A DNA stretch of 59,261 bases from an uncultured Rhodospirillaceae bacterium. Its GTDB lineage: Bacteria; Pseudomonadota; Alphaproteobacteria; Rhodospirillales; Magnetospirillaceae. The first letter of the stretch is position 1. Each line of letters starts with the position of its first letter. Positions 1-7,537 of the stretch are shown here, one piece after another. Made by a program: the position numbers and the translations under genes. The notes under the pieces are model-generated. The model had not been told where the DNA came from. It did not search any database and was given only the letters and a program-made list of their open reading frames with translations. The stretch is taken from the NCBI GenBank assembly GCA_937887565.1, contig CALABS010000022.1:1-59261 (forward strand), in the 5' to 3' direction.

Positions 1-174
1 CCAGCCGGAGATCAAACGGCGACAGCGCTGTTACACCAAGCCTCGGGACACGATCAGACGCCTTCAAAGTCGGCGGTCGCAACCCAACCGCCGTCAGGGC
101 AAGCAATGAGTTTGCTCGTCATCTGGCTGCGGCTGAGGCAGAGTGATCCGGTGCGTTAACGAGGGGACGGTCGA
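1..174. other. Window edge, no assignable gene
   Basis: All three forward frames are open from the left edge, to stops at about 109, 148 and 159. This could be the 3' end of a gene starting outside the window, but no frame shows a recognisable domain. Base composition is lower in GC than most of the window. No convincing promoter for the next gene was found; a GAGGGGACGG stretch at 160-169 could serve as its ribosome-binding site. Confidence 0.3.
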
Positions 175-918
175 ATGCGCTGGCTGCTCATTTTCGGGAT
201 TTTTTCTGTCGGGCTAACCCTTCAGCCTCCTTCGCCGGCAAAGGCCCAGGGCACTGACTTGGGGGGCATCCCGCCAGGGGTAACTCTCGCCATCGAACAT
301 CGCTTGCGTGAGGGCGCCTCGGAAGAGGCCCGGCTCCATTTGATCGCCTTCTTCGTCGGGGCATCGGACGTTCGCGAGGGCGAGGTTCGGTCCCTCGGCC
401 TGGAGAGGGGTTGGGCTCCTCAGCAGGTCGGATTCTTCGACAGCGTCCGTTCTGCGGTGCAGCCATGGGGCGAGAGCCCCGAAAAGGTATTCCAGGCTGC
501 TCTTGATCTCCGCGGCGAGGCAAAGCAGTCCGCCAGCGTGGAATCCTGGAGGGAAACGGTCAAGGGACAAGTTGCCTGGGATCTCCTGTTGTCGAGTGCG
601 GACAGAGGTATGGATGAGGCCCGGCTTGAGATTGCGAGAGGCCGCCTTGAAAGTCGGGATGAGAGGGAACGAGCCGCAGGGCAGGAAATCCTGAGGAGGC
701 TTGCCCACTCCGGATTTCCTGCGGCGATACAGGAACTTTCCGCTCACTACGAGAGCGGGAGCGTGTTCCCCAAGGAGGACGCCAAAGCGCTTTACTGGGC
801 GATGCGGGGGGTGTCGATCGGCATCCCGATGCAGGATGCCGTCGACCGCTTGCGCTCCCGGCTTTCTCCAGACACGATTCGACGCGTGGAAGGCTGGCGC
901 GGCATACCCTATCCCTGA
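175..918 (+). CDS. Secreted Sel1-like repeat protein, function unknown
   Basis: A 247-residue protein with a typical signal peptide (about residues 1-25, hydrophobic core then AKA before the likely cleavage site). The rest is alpha-helical. Residues about 195-225 contain a single Sel1-like unit (AHYESG...KEDAKALYWAMRG), a helical repeat used for protein-protein contacts. The N-terminal half resembles nothing I recognise. Its stop codon overlaps the 3' end of the convergent gene by 10 bp. Codon use is less GC-biased than in the housekeeping genes further right, suggesting an accessory gene. The periplasmic location is an inference from the signal peptide. Confidence 0.6.
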   Translation: MRWLLIFGIFSVGLTLQPPSPAKAQGTDLGGIPPGVTLAIEHRLREGASEEARLHLIAFFVGASDVREGEVRSLGLERGWAPQQVGFFDSVRSAVQPWGESPEKVFQAALDLRGEAKQSASVESWRETVKGQVAWDLLLSSADRGMDEARLEIARGRLESRDERERAAGQEILRRLAHSGFPAAIQELSAHYESGSVFPKEDAKALYWAMRGVSIGIPMQDAVDRLRSRLSPDTIRRVEGWRGIPYP

Positions 919-1346
919 GAAGGTTCGTGCTTGGCGCGGCAGACATCCAGCGCTTTTTGCCGGTGCGAGATGTTCGCGTCTGCCTGCCTAAGCTGCTCTT
1001 CCAGTCGGGCTACGTTCGCTTTCATCGCCCGGGCTTCCTGCCGCAGTTTTTGGGCCTCCATCCGCCGTGCCGTCTGTTTGCCCTGCTCCTTGCCGATTTC
1101 CGGAAGGGTTTCGGAAACGGTTTCGTCGGCGACGCCACCGTCACCTTTCCCGCCTTTCTTGCCTCCTCGAGGCGCCTTGTGACAGCCGAAGCAGCCGTCG
1201 TCTCCCGGCTTGTTTCCTGGTTTGGTTTCCGGAGGACGAGGGGCTGTCGAGATATCCGGAGGAGCGCCCTCTGGATCGACCTCGCCAGCTTCGAGTGCGG
1301 CAATCCGCCTCTCTACCGCTTCGAGGTTCGCCCGGGCATCACGCAA
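909..1346 (-). pseudogene. Displaced C-terminal part of the peptidoglycan-binding-like gene
   Basis: This frame encodes 145 residues if the TTG at 1346 is used, but it is open further upstream to 1388. There it lies inside the preceding gene in another frame and gives a sensible helical extension (AIWRQRDGIFTTLRD). The protein has two coiled-coil stretches (about residues 5-20 and 90-135) around a Gly/Lys/Pro-rich linker. Reading the upstream gene to about 1388 and then shifting into this frame gives a continuous product of about 416 residues. The simplest reading is one gene broken by a 1-nt loss; two overlapping genes or a sequencing error are alternatives. The CFGCH motif is unlikely to bind heme c because no signal peptide is present. 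Confidence 0.5.
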
Positions 1347-2158
1347 GGTGGTGAAAATGCCATCGCGTTGACGCCAAATGGCCTCCGCTCATCGTCGGGG
1401 AGGTCGGCGGTGCGCACGCCAATGGGGCGTCGCGCAGGAATAGGGCCCCCGAGGATGGTTTGGGAGGTCTGGGCCGGTATTTGGGAAAGAATTCCGTGCA
1501 GGACTTGCTCCGCACGGTCGCGACCCTCGCTGCCATGGACCTGCTCGACCAAGTCGAGCACGGTAGGCAGGCCAGCCGAACCCGCCTGCTTTAGATAATC
1601 CGCATAAATCGTTGGTACGTTCCCGTTTGCGCTGGTCCGAGTCAGGGCACGGGCGGAGTCGGCGTTGAAGGCGAGGGTCTGTTCGTCCAGTTCCTGGACT
1701 TGCTCGGGGACATTGATGGACAGTCGAGCCGGGCGGGTGTTGAGAAGTCCCAGCTCACCGCGACCCAAGCGTTGGTGGTGTTCGTCCACCTCTTTCGGGC
1801 TCGGTGGCTTGTAGCTGCCCAGCAGGCCGCCGGTAGTCTTCCTGAGGGTGCTGATGGTGGGCCCGCCCGGGTTGAGCAGGCCATCCACTTTCAAGCCATT
1901 TTTCTGCTGATAGGTGCGCACCGATTGCTCCTGCGGCGCACCCCAATAGCCGACTGGGCCCTGCGTCTTCACCAGGTCGTGATCACCGGTGTTGCCCAGG
2001 ATGGTCTCAACCTTGATCACGTCCTCGCGGCGGTTGGGCTGGCCTGGACCCACAGGGGCGCCCAGGGTGAAAAAGTCGTCGTCGTTCCAACCGTGGCCGA
2101 AGATCGAGCCAGCGCGCCTGCCGAACGGGTCGTTGCGGTTATTGGGAATCGCGTACAT
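1313..2158 (-). CDS. Peptidoglycan-binding-like protein, probably frameshifted
   Basis: A 281-residue ORF starting at an ATG with an AAGGAG ribosome-binding site 8-9 nt upstream. Residues about 40-110 look like a PG_binding_1-type fold (a VETILGNTG helix, then SVRTYQQKNGLKVDGLLNPGG), as in phage-associated and cell-wall-targeting proteins. No signal peptide is visible. The last ~24 residues (Pro/Arg-rich, after LPDDERR) look like out-of-frame translation, while another frame gives a coiled-coil continuation (see the entry at 909-1346). The gene sits in a low-GC block with its own strong promoter. Function is not known; a phage-derived or contact-dependent role is only a guess. Confidence 0.5.
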   Translation of the reverse strand: MYAIPNNRNDPFGRRAGSIFGHGWNDDDFFTLGAPVGPGQPNRREDVIKVETILGNTGDHDLVKTQGPVGYWGAPQEQSVRTYQQKNGLKVDGLLNPGGPTISTLRKTTGGLLGSYKPPSPKEVDEHHQRLGRGELGLLNTRPARLSINVPEQVQELDEQTLAFNADSARALTRTSANGNVPTIYADYLKQAGSAGLPTVLDLVEQVHGSEGRDRAEQVLHGILSQIPAQTSQTILGGPIPARRPIGVRTADLPDDERRPFGVNAMAFSPPCVMPGRTSKR

Positions 2159-2488
2159 AAAACGTTCTCCTTTGCGGCCAAAATAGGGGCGCCTCCCTCG
2201 GGGCAGGCGCCCATTCAGCCCCGATTAAACCGATTTTATCCCGTTGTCAAGATTTTATTCCTCCGCTATCAGCTTGCCTTCGCCCCGTCCTTCCCCTGCT
2301 CGATCCGCACCATGTAGATCAGTGGCTTCCCCCGGAACGCTTTACCGCCTGGGAAAGCCGCTCGACATATGCCTCGAATCGCGATTCACTTGCCGCACCC
2401 ACGTCCCGGAGACCCATGCCCGCCCCCCTATCGAGCAGAATAAATCTCCATACTTACCACAAAATCGCATTCTTATGACACAGTAAGA
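2159..2488. other. 330-bp intergenic region
   Basis: No credible gene. On the minus strand it holds the promoter and 5' leader of the peptidoglycan-binding-like gene, including a leader hairpin (arms 2187-2194 and 2205-2212, GGGCGCCT with AGGCGCCC). The stretch 2430-2486 is AT-rich relative to the window. I see no RNA gene or repeat in it. Confidence 0.5.
2222..2250 (-). promoter_or_regulatory. Sigma70-type promoter for the peptidoglycan-binding-like gene
   Basis: On the minus strand, TTGACA (2250-2245) is followed after 17 nt by TAATCG (2227-2222). The -35 box is a perfect consensus match. Transcription would start near 2215, giving a leader of about 57 nt with a stable hairpin at its 5' end. 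Confidence 0.55.
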
Positions 2489-3448
2489 CTAAAGGGCGCC
2501 GACGGCGAGATAGCCGACATAGCCGGAATAGGCCGCCGCCAGCAGCCCACCCTCGGCTCGCGACAGGCGGGCGCCGGACGAGGCCAGAAGCAGCAGCGCC
2601 ACCGCCGTCGCAAGCGCCACCCACACGTCCAGCGCCGCGATCTCGGCCGGAAAGGGGATCGGGTGGATGGTGGCGGTAACGCCCAGGATAGCCAGGATGT
2701 TGAAGATGTTGGAGCCGATGACGTTGCCAAAGGCGACGTCGCCGTGGCGCTTGAGGGCCGCCACCACCGCGGTGACCAACTCGGGCAGCGACGTGCCGAC
2801 GGCAACGACGGTCAGGCCGATCACCGCCTCGGAAACCCCCATCAGCCGCGCCACGTCCACCGCGCCGGCGACCAGCAGGTCGGCGCCCCACACCACCAGC
2901 CCTATGCCGCCCACTGCCATCCCCAGGTTCAGCGGCAGCGACAGGTTGGCCGGGGCGACGTCCTCGGCCTCGTGCTCCAGCATCTCGCCGGCCTTGTCGC
3001 GGGATCTGCGTTCGATATGAAAGGTGAAGGCCAGATAGGCCGCCAGCAGCACCACCAGTCCGATCCCTGCCCAGCGGTCAATGGCACCCAGGACGCCCAG
3101 GCCGACCAGCAAGATGGTGGCCGCCAGCATCACCATGCCGTCGCGGCGGATGGCCATCGGGTCGCAGGCCAACGGGAAGATCAGCGCCGACACTCCCAGA
3201 ATCAGTAGGATGTTGGCGATGTTGGAGCCGACCACGTTGCCCACCGCGATGCCGGGAGCGCCGACGAAGGCCGCCTGGAGGCTAGTGACCAGTTCGGGCG
3301 CCGAGGTGCCGAATCCCACCAGAGTTAGGCCGATGACCAGCTTGGACACCCCGAAGCGCGTCGCCACGCCCACCGAGCCGCGCACCAGAATCTCGCCCCC
3401 CGCCACCAGCAGGACGAACCCGCCCGCGATCAACACCGCCGCCATCAT
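2489..3448 (-). CDS. Calcium/sodium antiporter, YrbG/CaxA type
   Basis: A 319-residue integral membrane protein with two homologous halves, each with the alpha-repeat signature of the CaCA superfamily: GFGTSAPELVTS with GNVVGSNIANILLILG in the first half, and AVGTSLPELVTAV with GNVIGSNIFNILAILG in the second. The acidic residues in the two PEL motifs are the expected cation ligands. About ten transmembrane segments alternate with a short charged loop around residues 145-165. It would exchange Ca2+ (or K+/Ca2+) for Na+ at the inner membrane. It is a single gene, divergent from purD, and ion preference cannot be read from sequence. Confidence 0.9.
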   Translation of the reverse strand: MMAAVLIAGGFVLLVAGGEILVRGSVGVATRFGVSKLVIGLTLVGFGTSAPELVTSLQAAFVGAPGIAVGNVVGSNIANILLILGVSALIFPLACDPMAIRRDGMVMLAATILLVGLGVLGAIDRWAGIGLVVLLAAYLAFTFHIERRSRDKAGEMLEHEAEDVAPANLSLPLNLGMAVGGIGLVVWGADLLVAGAVDVARLMGVSEAVIGLTVVAVGTSLPELVTAVVAALKRHGDVAFGNVIGSNIFNILAILGVTATIHPIPFPAEIAALDVWVALATAVALLLLASSGARLSRAEGGLLAAAYSGYVGYLAVGAL

Positions 3449-3515
3449 GCCGTGCTCCTCCGTCCCGGGGAGATGGCGCGATACCGCCTTTTCGCAAGGG
3501 CGGCAAGCCCCCGGT

Positions 3516-3544
3516 TTGACCTTGGCCGCCGCCGGCAGTAAACA
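3516..3544 (+). promoter_or_regulatory. Candidate promoter of purD
   Basis: TTGACC (3516-3521) and TAAACA (3539-3544) are separated by 17 nt. Predicted transcription start is near 3551, 20 nt before the purD ATG. Confidence 0.45.
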
Positions 3545-3570
3545 TCACCTCCAGTCAAGGAGGCTTGCCC

Positions 3571-4851
3571 ATGAAGGTCCTGGTCGTCGGCGGCGGTGGC
3601 CGCGAACACGCGCTGTGCTGGAAGCTCAGGCAGTCGCCGCTGCTCTCCCGGCTATGGTGCGCGCCCGGCAACGCCGGCATCGCCAGGAACGCCGACTGCG
3701 TGCCCATCGGCGCCGAGGATGTGTTCCGCCTGGTGGCCTTCGCCCGCGAGCAGGCGGTGGACCTGGTGGTGGTCGGCCCCGAGGGGCCGCTGGTGCTCGG
3801 CCTGGCCGACCGGCTGCGCGAGGCTGGCATCAAGGTATTCGGGCCGTCGGCGGCAGCGGCCGAGCTGGAGGGCTCCAAGGGCTTCATGAAGGACGTGCTG
3901 GCGCGGGCCGGCATCCCCACCGCCTGGTATGGCCGCTTCCGCGACATCGACGCCGCCAAGGCGTTCATCCGCGAGAAAGGGGCTCCCATCGTGGTCAAGA
4001 CCGACGGGCTGGCGGCCGGCAAGGGCGTCACCGTGGCGATGACCCTGGACGAGGCCCTGGCCGCCGTGGACGACATGATGGGCGCCAAGGTGTTTGGCGC
4101 CGCCGGCGACGAATTGGTGATCGAGGAATACCTGGAGGGCGAGGAGGCCAGCCTGTTCGCGCTCTGCGACGGCGCCACCGCCCTGTTCTGCGGCGCGGCT
4201 CAGGACCACAAGCGGGTCGGCGATGGCGACACCGGCCCCAACACAGGCGGCATGGGCGCCTATTCGCCCGCTCCGGTGGTGACCCCGGCCATCGAGGCCG
4301 AGGTCATGGAGCGCGTCTTCCTGCCGGCGGTGCGCACCATGGCCGCCGAGGGCAGGCCCTTCACCGGCGTGCTGTTCGCCGGCGTGATGATCGGCAAGCA
4401 CGGCCCCAAGCTGCTGGAATTCAACGTCCGTTTCGGCGATCCGGAATGCCAGGTGCTGATGGCGCGCATGAAGTCCGACCTGTTGCCGGTCCTGCTGGCC
4501 GCCGCCGAGGGCCGGCTGGCCGAGGTGGCGCTGGAGTGGAAGGACGAGGCCGCCATGGTGGTGGTGATGGCCGCCAAGGGCTATCCCGGCAGCTACCACA
4601 AGAACACCGTCATCGGCGGCCTGGATGCGGCCGGCGCCGTCGAGGGCGTCACCGTGCTGCACGCCGGCACCGCCCGCAGCCCCGAGGGGACCGTGGTCGC
4701 CACCGGCGGCCGGGTGCTGGGCGTCACCGCCATCGGCGCCACCGTGCGCGAGGCCCAGGCCCGCGCCTACCGGGCGGTGGACCGCATCGATTGGCCCGAG
4801 GGCTTCTGCCGCCGCGACATCGGCTGGCGCGCCATCGCGCGGGAGGAGTGA
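3571..4851 (+). CDS. purD: Phosphoribosylamine--glycine ligase (GARS)
   Basis: Catalyses ATP-dependent joining of glycine to 5-phosphoribosylamine in de novo purine synthesis. The 426-residue protein has the N-terminal GGGGREHA motif (residues 7-14), an ATP-grasp domain with VVKTDGLAAGKGV (about 141-153), and the GPNTGGMGAYSP and LEFNVRFGDPE signatures. The ATG at 3571 is chosen over a TTG two codons earlier because AAGGAGG (3557-3563) is correctly spaced from it. Length matches the family. It is monocistronic here, convergent with the cytochrome gene. Confidence 0.97.
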   Translation: MKVLVVGGGGREHALCWKLRQSPLLSRLWCAPGNAGIARNADCVPIGAEDVFRLVAFAREQAVDLVVVGPEGPLVLGLADRLREAGIKVFGPSAAAAELEGSKGFMKDVLARAGIPTAWYGRFRDIDAAKAFIREKGAPIVVKTDGLAAGKGVTVAMTLDEALAAVDDMMGAKVFGAAGDELVIEEYLEGEEASLFALCDGATALFCGAAQDHKRVGDGDTGPNTGGMGAYSPAPVVTPAIEAEVMERVFLPAVRTMAAEGRPFTGVLFAGVMIGKHGPKLLEFNVRFGDPECQVLMARMKSDLLPVLLAAAEGRLAEVALEWKDEAAMVVVMAAKGYPGSYHKNTVIGGLDAAGAVEGVTVLHAGTARSPEGTVVATGGRVLGVTAIGATVREAQARAYRAVDRIDWPEGFCRRDIGWRAIAREE

Positions 4852-4904
4852 CGCCCCAGAGTGCTGGACGGAGTGGGCGGAACCGTACTTGCCCACGAAC
4901 TCGC

Positions 4905-5576
4905 CTAGTCGTCCAATGTGGACACATAGGCCCACAGGTCGTTCCACTGTTGGGGCGCGAGCGGGCGCATCAATTCGTCCACGTCGTCGTGCTTCCGCTT
5001 GCCGGACAGGAACAGGTCGATCTGGGCGCGCAGATACGTCATGTGCTGCTGGGCAACCGGCGGCTTCTTGACCCGTCCCTCGCCCTGGCGACCGTGGCAG
5101 GTATTGCATTCGTTGCCCTCGAACACCGCCTTGCCCTTGTCGAGGTCGCCGGGCTCGCGCGGAATCTGCACCGCCTGCTTGGCGAGCTTGAGGCGCTGGA
5201 AGGCGTCCATCTCGACGTCGTCCGACGGCGGATGCCGGGGCGGCGTGATCTCGGACAGATAGCGCGCCACGTCGAGCACGTCCTTCTCGGGCAGCTCGCG
5301 GTCGTTGGCGTAGGGAATCATGGGGATGTTCTCGCGCTCGCGCGACTTGAAGGCCCGCAGCTGGTCGGCGATGTAGTCGGCGTGCATGCCCGAGATGCGG
5401 GGGTAGACGCCGCCGCCGCCGCCCTCGCCGAACTCGCCGTGGCAGGCGGCGCAGGTGCGCATGATGTCGCGACCGTTGTCGGGATCGTAGACCCACGGCT
5501 TGTCGCCCGGCTGAACCGCCTCCGCCGCCGCCCCGCCTGCCCACAGCGCCATCGCCACCACCAACGCCCGCCGCAT
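4905..5576 (-). CDS. Diheme cytochrome c, c4-like
   Basis: A 223-residue periplasmic electron carrier. A signal peptide (residues 1-20, ending AAAEA) precedes two class I cytochrome c modules with heme-attachment motifs CAACH (42-46) and CNTCH (157-161). Each is followed by a conserved G-rich loop and later Met-containing segments that could supply the sixth ligand (HMTYL in the second module). The arrangement resembles cytochrome c4 or c553-type proteins that donate electrons to terminal oxidases or sulfur enzymes. No oxidase or partner gene is adjacent, so the partner is unknown. Confidence 0.85.
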   Translation of the reverse strand: MRRALVVAMALWAGGAAAEAVQPGDKPWVYDPDNGRDIMRTCAACHGEFGEGGGGGVYPRISGMHADYIADQLRAFKSRERENIPMIPYANDRELPEKDVLDVARYLSEITPPRHPPSDDVEMDAFQRLKLAKQAVQIPREPGDLDKGKAVFEGNECNTCHGRQGEGRVKKPPVAQQHMTYLRAQIDLFLSGKRKHDDVDELMRPLAPQQWNDLWAYVSTLDD

Positions 5577-5673
5577 GCCGATCCTCGTCCGTCAGACCAT
5601 GATCGGGGCGTTGTCGCAGTCCGGGCGCCGGCGCGCTTTGAGCGCGGTCAAGCCGCCGGCGGTGGCGGGATGA

Positions 5674-6207
5674 TCACGTCCTCGGCCGGAACGCCTTGCA
5701 GAAGTGGGGGTCGGTCTCGATGAACGGCCCGCCGATGAGGTCGACGCAATAGGGGACGGCCGGCATCACCGCCTCCAGGCAGTCGGCGATGGCGCTTGGC
5801 TTGCCGGGCAGGTTGACGATCAGGCTGCCGCCCCGGATGCCGGCGGTCTGGCGTGACAGGATGGCGGTGGGCACCACCTTCAGGCTGACCGTCCGCATCA
5901 GCTCGCCGAAGCCCGGCATCATCTTCCCGCACACCGCCTCGGTGGCCTCGGGGGTGACGTCGCGCGGCGCCGGGCCGGTGCCGCCGGTGGTGACGATGAG
6001 CGGGCAACGTTCGACATCGGCCAGTTGGGCCAGCGTCGCCTCGATGACCGGCCGGTCGTCGGGGATGACCCGCGCCACCGGCCGCCATGGGCTGGTCAAC
6101 GCCTTTCCCAGCCAATCGACGATGGCGGGGCCGCCCTTGTCCTCGTAGACGCCTTGGCTGGCACGGTCGGAAACGGTGACGATGCCGATGGGGATCTGCG
6201 CGCTCAT
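5674..6207 (-). CDS. mogA: Molybdopterin adenylyltransferase
   Basis: A 177-residue MoCF-domain protein that adenylylates molybdopterin before molybdate insertion. It starts with the family hallmark GIVTVSDRASQG, and has TTGGTGPAPRDVTPEA (about 72-87), the substrate-binding loop, and LIVNLPGKPSAI near the C-terminus. Length agrees with bacterial MogA rather than the longer MoaB or MoeA proteins. It stands alone here without other moa/moe genes. Confidence 0.93.
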   Translation of the reverse strand: MSAQIPIGIVTVSDRASQGVYEDKGGPAIVDWLGKALTSPWRPVARVIPDDRPVIEATLAQLADVERCPLIVTTGGTGPAPRDVTPEATEAVCGKMMPGFGELMRTVSLKVVPTAILSRQTAGIRGGSLIVNLPGKPSAIADCLEAVMPAVPYCVDLIGGPFIETDPHFCKAFRPRT

Positions 6208-6373
6208 AAGCGGACTCCTGCCTGTTCGCGCCCACTATCCGGAGCAGGCGGCTCCCGGTCAACCCGCCAGACGGCCGGCGACGCGGCGCTCTTTGGGGGG
6301 CGGGGCGGAACCGCGCCCGCGCCCGGGTGTTCGGTTCAGCGTGCCCGAGACCATTCCAGAGGGAGAGACCAGC

Positions 6374-7498
6374 ATGAGAACCGCACTCCTCGCGTCCGCC
6401 GCCGCGATCGTGCTCGCCGCGGCGCCCCTCGCGCAGGCCCAGGAGCAATCGCAGAGCGCGCAATCGCTGAACCAGGAGCAGCAGGCCGCCACCGGCCAGC
6501 CGCAAGGCGGCCAGCAGGCCCAGCAGGACCTTCAGCAAGCACGCCAGAAGCTCAGCCAGGCGGCGCAACAACTCGAACAGGCCGGCGGCCCGCAGGCGGA
6601 CCAGGCCAAGCAGGACGCCCAACAGGCGCTGAACGACATCCAGCAGGCCCTGCGGCAGGCCCCCAGCCAGCAAATGGGCCAACAGGCCCAGCAACAGATC
6701 CAGCAGACCCAGCAGCAGATCGACCAGGCCAAGCAGCAGCTTGACCAGAACCCGCAGCAGGCCGCCGCAACCCTGAAGCGGATCGACCAGCAGGTCCAGC
6801 AGATCGAGGGCCAGATGCGGCAGGCCAGCGCCGACCAGCCCGGCCAGCAGCAGACCGCCCAGGCGGGCGAGGATTCGTCGCGCGTCGTGGTCGAGCAGCC
6901 GGCCCCGGACATCCAGGTGCAGCAGCCGCAGCCGCAGGTGACCGTGGTCGATCCCGAGCCGCGGGTCCAGGTGCAGCAGCCCGAACCGGACGTGGCGGTG
7001 GACATGCCCGAGCCCGAGGTCCAGGTGCAGCAGGGCGAACCCGACGTCCAGGTCAGCGAACAGGGCCAGCCCGACGTCCGCATCCTGGAGCAGCAGCGGG
7101 CGCAAGGCCTGGACCAGCAGCCGCAGGCGGAGCAGCAGGCCCAGACCGCCGAGCCTCAGCCGGACCAGCAGCAGGCCCAGGTCCAGGATCAGGATCAGGA
7201 TGCGGCCCCCGCGACCACCCTGGAACTGAACGCCGTTCCCGAGACCATCACCGCCGAGGAGATCGAGGGGCGCGAGATCCTGGGCCGCAACGGCGGCGTG
7301 CTGGGCAATATCGGCCAGGTCCGGCTTGACCAGGGCGGCAACGTCGAGAGCCTGATCATCGAACGCGGCGGCTTCCTCGGCATGGGCGAGGACCGCATCT
7401 CCATCGGCTGGGACCGCGTCCGGATGTCGCAGAACGGCGATCTGGTCGCCGACGTCAGCGAGCAGGAACTGGCCGAACTGCCGGGCGTCGAGGAATGA
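6374..7498 (+). CDS. Secreted Gln-rich PRC-barrel protein with VQVQQPEP repeats
   Basis: A 374-residue protein starting at an ATG preceded by GGGAGAG (6361-6367). Residues 1-23 form a signal peptide ending AQAQE. Residues about 25-165 are very Gln/Ala-rich and predicted helical or coiled-coil. Residues about 175-240 hold degenerate repeats of the type VQVQQPEPDV and VDMPEPEVQVQQ. Residues about 290-370 form a PRC-barrel (EEIEGREILGRNGGVLGNIGQV...), a small beta-barrel found in photosynthetic reaction centres and RimM. PRC-barrel proteins with such repeats occur in alphaproteobacterial envelopes, but their role is not established. It ends 39 bp before a convergent gene, with a hairpin between. 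Confidence 0.75.
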   Translation: MRTALLASAAAIVLAAAPLAQAQEQSQSAQSLNQEQQAATGQPQGGQQAQQDLQQARQKLSQAAQQLEQAGGPQADQAKQDAQQALNDIQQALRQAPSQQMGQQAQQQIQQTQQQIDQAKQQLDQNPQQAAATLKRIDQQVQQIEGQMRQASADQPGQQQTAQAGEDSSRVVVEQPAPDIQVQQPQPQVTVVDPEPRVQVQQPEPDVAVDMPEPEVQVQQGEPDVQVSEQGQPDVRILEQQRAQGLDQQPQAEQQAQTAEPQPDQQQAQVQDQDQDAAPATTLELNAVPETITAEEIEGREILGRNGGVLGNIGQVRLDQGGNVESLIIERGGFLGMGEDRISIGWDRVRMSQNGDLVADVSEQELAELPGVEE

Positions 7499-7505
7499 TC
7501 CCCGA

Positions 7506-7531
7506 GGCCCCCGTCTCCGGGGACGGGGGCC
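7506..7531. terminator. Bidirectional terminator-like hairpin
   Basis: GGCCCCCGTC (7506-7515) pairs perfectly with GACGGGGGCC (7522-7531) across a 6-nt loop. It sits exactly between two convergent genes. There is no long T-run on either side, so termination efficiency is uncertain. Confidence 0.5.
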
Positions 7532-7537
7532 GTCCCC

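Noticed and set aside
909..1346. CXXCH motif suggesting a c-type cytochrome
   Set aside because: No signal peptide and a Lys/Gly-rich context; chance occurrence.
3081..5723. An 880-codon open frame overlapping purD and the cytochrome gene
   Set aside because: Arg/Gly-rich translation without domains, in the wrong frame of purD; a high-GC artefact.
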